From Pseudomaricurvus sp033283335 (GTDB lineage: Bacteria; Pseudomonadota; Gammaproteobacteria; Pseudomonadales; Cellvibrionaceae): a stretch of DNA of 64,000 nucleotides. The notes below the pieces were generated by a model. That model saw only the letters and a list, made by a program, of their open reading frames with translations, made no database searches and was not told the DNA's origin. The stretch is taken from NCBI GenBank assembly GCA_033283335.1, contig JAWMQP010000001.1:186001-250000 (forward strand). The letters are read 5' to 3'. Position 1 is the stretch's first letter. Each line of letters opens with the position of its first letter. The translations under genes and the position numbers were made by a program. Shown here one piece after another: positions 59,569 through 64,000 of the stretch.

Positions 59569-61593
59569 TTAAATGGCCGCTGCCAGTCGAGTCCCCTGGT
59601 CAATCGCCCGTTTGGCATCCAGTTCCGATGCCAGGTCCGCGCCGCCAATCAGGTGATACGGTTTGGTCAGGCCGTCGGTAAGGGCCCGTTGGGATTCCTG
59701 GCCTGCGCAGATAATGACATTGTCCACCTCCAACAGCTTTTCCTCTGTGCCGACCCGCAAGTGCAGGCCCCGATCATCAATCTTCAGGTATTCGCAGCCG
59801 GGAATCATTTTCACGCCTTTGTTGATCAGTCCGCTGCGGTGAATCCAGCCGGTGGTCTTGCCCAGTCCGCCACCCACTTTGGCAGCCTTGCGCTGCAGCA
59901 GGAACACTTCCCGCGGGGAGGCTTCGACCTGCGCCTCAACGCCTTCAATGCCGCCGCGTGCATTCAGGCTCATATCCACACCCCATTCGCGCATAAACGC
60001 CTCAATATTCTGGCTGGTGGCTTCGCCACTGTGGGTCAGGTACTCGGACACATCAAAACCAATGCCGCCAGCACCAATCACGGCGACTTTACGGCCCACC
60101 GGTTTCTTGTCCCTGAGGACGTCCAGATAACCCAACACCTTGCTGTGCCCGATTCCTGGAATGGCCGGCAGGCGAGGGGAGATGCCGGTGGCGAGCACGA
60201 TTTCATCAAACTCGCTGTCATTCAGTTGTGCCACGGTCACCGGTGAGTTCAGCTTTAACTCGACACCAGTCTGTTCAATGCGCTTGAGGAAATAGCGCAG
60301 TGTTTCGTAAAACTCTTCCTTGCCAGGTATTTGTTTGGCAACGTTAAATTGCCCCCCAATTTCGCTGGCCGCATCAAACAGAGTCACCTGGTGGCCCCGT
60401 TCCGCCGCCGAGGTGGCAAAGGCCAGTCCCGCTGGTCCTGCGCCAATCACCGCCAGTTTTTTCACTTGTGTGGTGGGCAGCAGATTCAATTCCGTTTCGT
60501 GGCAGGCGCGAGGGTTGACCAGGCAGCTGGTCATTATGCCGCTGAAAATATGATCCAGGCAGGCCTGGTTACAGCCAATGCAGGTATTGATTTCATCGCT
60601 TTTGCCGGCGGCGGCTTTGTTGACAAAGTCCGCGTCAGCGAGGAAAGGGCGAGCCATCGACACCATATCCGCATCGCCTCTGGCCAGCACTTCTTCGGCT
60701 TTTTCCGGGGTGTTGATGCGGTTGGACGTTATCACTGGAATGGCGAAATGCTCGCGGAATTTCGCCGTTACCCAGGTAAAGGCTGCGCGTGGCACTTTGG
60801 TGGCGATGGTGGGAATGCGGGCTTCGTGCCAGCCAATACCGGTATTGATGATGCTTGCGCCAGCTTTCTCGACCGCTTTACCCAGCTGTACGATTTCCTC
60901 AAAGTCGCTGCCGCCTTCCACCAGGTCCAGCATTGATAAGCGATAGATAATGATGAAGTTTTCTCCCACGGCTTGTCGTACGCGGCGAACCACTTCAACC
61001 GGCAGGCGCATGCGGTTGGCGTAGCTGCCGCCCCAGTCGTCGTCGCGCTGGTTGGTGCGCTGGGCGAGAAACTGATTGAGGAAATAGCCTTCCGACCCCA
61101 TGATCTCGACGCCGTCGTAGCCGCTCATTTGAGCCAGCTTGGCGGTGCGTACGAAGTCTTCAATTTGTTGCTCGATTTCGTCGGCAGAGGCAGCCTGGGG
61201 TTTGAACGGATTGATGGGCGCTTTGATCGCGGATGGCGCGATGGGATTTTCATTAAAGGCGTAGCGTCCTGTGTGCAGAATCTGCATGCAAATTTTGCCG
61301 CCGGCCTCGTGCACCGCCTGGGTAATGATCTGGTGATCGGCGCAGTCCTCTTCACTCCACAGCATTTTGGTGTGCTCGTGAGTGGCGGCGCGCTTGTTGG
61401 GCCCGAAGCCGCCAGTCACAATTAGGCCTACACCGCCGCGGGCGCGCTCGGCAAAAAATGCGGCCATGCGCTCGTGGCCGTCGGGTGCTTCTTCGAGGCC
61501 GGTGTGCATAGAGCCCATCAGGACCCGGTTTTTCAAGGTGGTGAATCCCAGGTCCAAGGGCTTGAGTAAATTGGGGTATTGGCTACTGGTCAT
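59569..61593 (-). CDS. fadH: NADPH-dependent 2,4-dienoyl-CoA reductase FadH
   Basis: This 674-aa iron-sulfur flavoenzyme reduces 2,4-dienoyl-CoA during breakdown of unsaturated fatty acids. The FMN TIM barrel spans about residues 1-340 (HTGRYAFNE, NQRDDDWGGSYANRMRLPVEV). The 4Fe-4S cysteines are in CIGCNQACLDHIF plus a downstream C. FAD and NADPH Rossmann motifs are VIGAGPAGLAFATSAAERGH and VIGAGGIGFDVSEYL. GGAGA 6 nt before the ATG is a good ribosome binding site. It is downstream of the dienoyl-CoA isomerase gene, separated by a palindromic element. Confidence 0.93.
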   Translation of the reverse strand: MTSSQYPNLLKPLDLGFTTLKNRVLMGSMHTGLEEAPDGHERMAAFFAERARGGVGLIVTGGFGPNKRAATHEHTKMLWSEEDCADHQIITQAVHEAGGKICMQILHTGRYAFNENPIAPSAIKAPINPFKPQAASADEIEQQIEDFVRTAKLAQMSGYDGVEIMGSEGYFLNQFLAQRTNQRDDDWGGSYANRMRLPVEVVRRVRQAVGENFIIIYRLSMLDLVEGGSDFEEIVQLGKAVEKAGASIINTGIGWHEARIPTIATKVPRAAFTWVTAKFREHFAIPVITSNRINTPEKAEEVLARGDADMVSMARPFLADADFVNKAAAGKSDEINTCIGCNQACLDHIFSGIMTSCLVNPRACHETELNLLPTTQVKKLAVIGAGPAGLAFATSAAERGHQVTLFDAASEIGGQFNVAKQIPGKEEFYETLRYFLKRIEQTGVELKLNSPVTVAQLNDSEFDEIVLATGISPRLPAIPGIGHSKVLGYLDVLRDKKPVGRKVAVIGAGGIGFDVSEYLTHSGEATSQNIEAFMREWGVDMSLNARGGIEGVEAQVEASPREVFLLQRKAAKVGGGLGKTTGWIHRSGLINKGVKMIPGCEYLKIDDRGLHLRVGTEEKLLEVDNVIICAGQESQRALTDGLTKPYHLIGGADLASELDAKRAIDQGTRLAAAI

Positions 61594-61630
61594 GGCTATC
61601 TCCGAAGCATGCGAAGTATTTAATCAGAAC

Positions 61631-61736
61631 GGTCGACAGGGGCTTCCCTTGCTGGACACGCTGTAAACACGTCCGTGTGCCCTCGGCGTCGGCATCCATG
61701 CCTCCGACGGTCCTGCAAGGGAAACCCCTGCCGACC
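61631..61736. repeat. 106-bp palindromic element between isomerase and fadH genes
   Basis: The outer arms GGTCGACAGGGGCTTCCCTTGC (61631) and GCAAGGGAAACCCCTGCCGACC (61715) are inverted copies matching at 20 of 22 positions. Inside are smaller hairpins: ACACGTCCGTGT, and CGTCGG...CCGACG around GGCATCCATGCC. There is no ORF. It lies within a likely operon. The core wording (CGCTGTAAACACGTCCGTGT and GGCATCCATGCC) looks like a dispersed repeat I associate with marine gammaproteobacteria. Confidence 0.78.
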
Positions 61737-61786
61737 TCAGTGCCAATGTGTAAGTTTCTTGGTGTAGGTTTCTTGACGGGCGATTT

Positions 61787-62629
61787 TTATTTGAAAGGAT
61801 CTTTTACTTTGCACAGCTCTTCAAATTGAGGCTGACGCTTTTCGGCCTTTGCCATAATAGTTTCCATCATATCGACCTGGGGCTGAAACATGCCGCTCTG
61901 CCATACGGACATGTAATTCAGGCTGTCGGCCACACTGTGGTCACGGCTGTAATTGATCATTTCTTTACAGCCGGCTACGGCCAGCGGAGAGCGGGCGGCA
62001 ATTTGCCCGGCGATATCCATGACATCATTGAGCATGGCCTCCTGATCGGCGTAAACCTTGTTGACCAGACCGGCCGCTTTGGCTTCATCGGCGTACAGGC
62101 GGCGGCCGGTGTAGGCCAGTTCTCGCATCAAACCCTGGGGTATCAGCTGGGGCAGGCGCTGCAGGGTGCCGACATCGGCGGTCATGCCCAGCTTGGTTTC
62201 TTCAATGCTGAAAAAGGCATCTTCCGTGCAGTAACGGCTGTCACAGGCAGTCACCATATCCACCGCGCCGCCGATGCAGCCACCCTGGATGGCCGCCAGT
62301 ACCGGCATGCGCACTTTTTCCAGTTGACTGAGACAGTCCTGAAGCTGCAACACGGTACGGCGCAGGTTTTCGTGCTTGCGACCCGGTTCTTCGGTTTGCG
62401 CCTGCAGTCCACCTCCTGTGAAGACAGCCAGATCCATGCCGGCAGAGAAATGCTTGCCGGTAGAGGAGATGACGATGACCCGGGCTGAGGCCTCTTCGTC
62501 GATGGCTCTGACGGCCTGGGGCAGTTCACGCCAGAAAGCTGGATTCATGCTGTTCAGGGCGTCAGGACGGCTGAACTGGAGGTGCGCGATCTTGTCTTCA
62601 ATTTCCAGGGTGAAGCTTTCGTAGCTCAT
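61787..62629 (-). CDS. Delta3,5-delta2,4-dienoyl-CoA isomerase-like crotonase
   Basis: This 280-aa crotonase has oxyanion-hole segments (GKHFSAGMDLAVF and AIQGGCIGGAVDMVTACD). The stretch RYCTEDAFFSIEETKLGMTADVGTLQRLP holds the acidic residues typical of eukaryotic ECH1 dienoyl-CoA isomerase: D in ACDSRYC, E in EETKLG and D in ADVG. It would move conjugated double bonds so that FadH can reduce them, matching the next gene. A strong promoter with -35 TTGACA and -10 TATGGT at a 17-bp spacing lies about 100 bp upstream. Confidence 0.87.
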   Translation of the reverse strand: MSYESFTLEIEDKIAHLQFSRPDALNSMNPAFWRELPQAVRAIDEEASARVIVISSTGKHFSAGMDLAVFTGGGLQAQTEEPGRKHENLRRTVLQLQDCLSQLEKVRMPVLAAIQGGCIGGAVDMVTACDSRYCTEDAFFSIEETKLGMTADVGTLQRLPQLIPQGLMRELAYTGRRLYADEAKAAGLVNKVYADQEAMLNDVMDIAGQIAARSPLAVAGCKEMINYSRDHSVADSLNYMSVWQSGMFQPQVDMMETIMAKAEKRQPQFEELCKVKDPFK

Positions 62630-62720
62630 GGCGGGGCCTCTCTGTAGGGGTGGAAACCAGTCTGTACGTTACAAGTTAGTTTGTCAGGTGGACAACAGGG
62701 GTTATCTGGACGCTGTCAAG

Positions 62721-62740
62721 TTTATGGGGGACACCATAAA
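62721..62740. promoter_or_regulatory. Inverted repeat over the isomerase -10 box
   Basis: TTTATGG-GGGACA-CCATAAA is a perfect 7-bp inverted repeat that covers the minus-strand -10 hexamer. It is a possible second regulator site. Confidence 0.45.
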
Positions 62741-62777
62741 TGGCTATTTTGACAGTGTCAAGATTGCTTGATAAATT
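62733..62777. promoter_or_regulatory. Back-to-back promoters sharing a 13-bp palindrome
   Basis: The centre is TTGACA-G-TGTCAA (62749-62761). Its left half is the -35 of a plus-strand promoter (17-bp spacer, -10 TAAATT at 62772-62777) for the TetR gene. Its right half, read on the minus strand, is the -35 of a promoter (17-bp spacer, -10 TATGGT at 62733-62738) for the isomerase-fadH genes. A TetR dimer on the palindrome could repress both. TTGTC-N5-GACAA at 62681-62695 may be another site. Confidence 0.68.
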
Positions 62778-62807
62778 GCCGTTCATGACCCTTGATAAAT
62801 GCCGCCC

Positions 62808-63437
62808 ATGAACAGTGAATCCCCAATAAAGACTTCTTACCACCATGGCGACTTGCGCCATGTGCTGCTGGATGCGGCGGCAAAAATGATTCGCGAGGAG
62901 GGTGAGCAGGCCTTGTCGATGCGCAAGCTGGCCGCCCGGGTGGGAGTGTCCCGGATGGCGCCGTATCATCATTTTCCCGACAAGCAGTCGTTGTTGTGCG
63001 CGGTGGCGGAAGAGGGGTTTAAGCGCTTTCAGTTGTTTGATTGCCCCGAGGAGCTGGACCCGGCCTCCGGCAGGCTGGCTTATTCGGTGCTGCAGAAGTT
63101 CGTTCACAATTATGTGCAGTTTGCGGTTGAGAATGCCGAGTATTATGACCTCATGTTCGGCGGTCACCTGTGGAAAAACCAGCAGCTGACGGATTCCCTG
63201 ACGCACGAGGCGCACGCCTCCTTCAAGCGTTATGTGGAGCGGATTCGCCAGTGGCAGGAGAGAGGGTTGGTTTTGCCGGGTGTTGATCCGCTGCGGTATT
63301 GTCAGGTGAGCTGGAGCACCCTGCATGGTATGAGCCGCTTGTTGATTGACGGGATCTACGTTGATCAGGCTGCTATCGAGCCGGTGTGTGACAACGCCTC
63401 AAGGATGTTCTGGACAGAGTTGACCCAGAACTCCTGA
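62808..63437 (+). CDS. TetR/AcrR-family repressor
   Basis: This 209-aa regulator has an N-terminal HTH (residues about 15-60, LLDAAAKMIREEGEQALSMRKLAARVGVSRMAPYHHFPDKQSLL) and a TetR C-terminal ligand domain of the WHG type (YDLMFGGHLW, WSTLHGMSRLLIDG). The opening YHHGDLR is common in this subgroup. It is divergent from the dienoyl-CoA isomerase gene, so an acyl-CoA or fatty acid ligand is plausible but not shown. Two ATGs (62799 and 62808) are close to the predicted transcript start, so the leader is very short. Confidence 0.85.
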   Translation: MNSESPIKTSYHHGDLRHVLLDAAAKMIREEGEQALSMRKLAARVGVSRMAPYHHFPDKQSLLCAVAEEGFKRFQLFDCPEELDPASGRLAYSVLQKFVHNYVQFAVENAEYYDLMFGGHLWKNQQLTDSLTHEAHASFKRYVERIRQWQERGLVLPGVDPLRYCQVSWSTLHGMSRLLIDGIYVDQAAIEPVCDNASRMFWTELTQNS

Positions 63438-63450
63438 GTGATAGTCGTCG

Positions 63451-64000
63451 TTATTGACGAATGCCCTCGATAAATAATTCCAGTTCAACCCGGCTTGAGG
63501 CTGGTCCCAACTTTTCCGGGATGCCAAAGTCTTTCAGCCGCAGGCTGGTGGTGCCGGCAAACCCCGCCCGATACCCCAGCCAGGGGTCGGGTCCTTCGCC
63601 GACCTTGTAGGCGTCAATGGAGATCGATTTGGTGACGCCGTGCAGGGTAAGATCTCCGTCCACCTGAAACTTGCCATTGCCTTTGTCCGTGACCCGGGTA
63701 CTGACAAATGTGGCGCTGCCATAGCGGTCCGTATCCAGGTAGTCGTCACCTCGCAAATGCTTGTCCCTTTCGGCGTGATTGGAGTCGATGCTGGCGGTGT
63801 TCACGCTCACTTCTACGGAGGAGGCCTCTATATCCTTGTTATCGTAGGTGAAGTGCCCTTCAAAGCTGTTGAACCGACCCAGCAGCCAGGAATACCCCAG
63901 ATGGGGAATTTTGAATTGTATGAAGGCGTGTGCGCCCTTGGTGTCAATTTTGTATTTGGCGGCGCTGGCCGGTGAACTGATCAAGACGCCATTCAGAAGC
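63451..64000 (-). CDS. YceI-family periplasmic protein, 5' end cut by window
   Basis: This is a lipocalin-like YceI protein that binds lipophilic molecules such as isoprenoids. The blocks are YKIDTKGAHAFIQFKIPHLGYSWLLGRFNSFEGHF, RDKHLRGDDYLDTDRYGSATFVST, GDLTLHGVTKSISID and LKDFGIPEKLG. The frame continues to the window edge and encodes the end of a signal peptide (LLNGVLISSPASAA), so the start codon lies beyond 64000. The TTG at 63984 is not the true start. It is convergent with the TetR gene, with 13 bp between the stops. Confidence 0.9.
   Translation of the reverse strand, partial: LLNGVLISSPASAAKYKIDTKGAHAFIQFKIPHLGYSWLLGRFNSFEGHFTYDNKDIEASSVEVSVNTASIDSNHAERDKHLRGDDYLDTDRYGSATFVSTRVTDKGNGKFQVDGDLTLHGVTKSISIDAYKVGEGPDPWLGYRAGFAGTTSLRLKDFGIPEKLGPASSRVELELFIEGIRQ

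Overview
The window looks like chromosomal DNA from a free-living, probably marine, gammaproteobacterium. The evidence is the CmoA/CmoB/CmoM tRNA pathway, RadD, ArfB, a second EF-G, a ccm cytochrome c maturation operon preceded by FliK/FlhB-like genes (an order familiar from Pseudomonas and relatives), and an aerobic fatty-acid and propionate metabolism set. A Cellvibrionales- or Oceanospirillales-like host is my guess; no rRNA or other firm taxonomic marker is present. I saw no tRNA, rRNA, CRISPR array, transposase or prophage gene.

Layout. 1-5.4 kb: a truncated membrane protein, a CpxA/CpxR-like two-component pair, flavodoxin FldB, and the overlapping cmoA-cmoB pair. 5.4-15.1 kb, the most interesting part: tonB-exbB-exbD, a second exbB, a DUF2149 gene and a 1374-residue periplasmic CobN/HmuS-like chelatase on the plus strand, convergent with a haem/haemoglobin-type TonB-dependent receptor that has a strong Fur box. 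15.2-25.1 kb: arfB, an RND efflux pair, EF-G2, a small protein, radD and a coiled-coil protein. 25.4-34 kb: DUF3014, propionyl-CoA synthetase, DUF2147, DUF1415, a CvfB-like S1 protein and a single-chain biotin-dependent acyl-CoA carboxylase. 34-47.2 kb: an M16C peptidase, TapT, DUF599, GIY-YIG, CmoM, a membrane J-domain protein, a Phd/XRE-like regulator, a diguanylate cyclase, a Ppx/GppA phosphatase, MsrA, TesB, a sulfurtransferase and a hydroxypyruvate isomerase-like protein. 47.2-55 kb: FlhB-like and FliK-like genes, then ccmABCDEFG and a Cys-rich CWC protein. 55-64 kb: a lipoprotein, an MFS carrier, a glutamate synthase-like FMN protein, a DEDDh exonuclease, fadH with a dienoyl-CoA isomerase under a divergent TetR regulator, and a truncated YceI gene.

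How the genes work together. The 5.4-15 kb block reads as one outer-to-inner membrane device. The receptor and TonB/ExbB/ExbD bring in a tetrapyrrole. The secreted, membrane-anchored chelatase-like protein would act on it in the periplasm. The second ExbB plus the DUF2149 protein, which has an ExbD-like aspartate in its membrane helix, form a second candidate proton-driven motor that could energise the chelatase instead of the usual AAA+ ATPase partners. fadH, the dienoyl-CoA isomerase and the TetR gene form an unsaturated-fatty-acid module with back-to-back promoters sharing a 13-bp palindrome.

Non-coding structure is notable. There are several large palindromic intergenic elements (12526-12649, 33816-33976, 61631-61736, 37068-37141). 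There is also a series of short, mostly 15-bp, tandem duplications at gene starts and stops.
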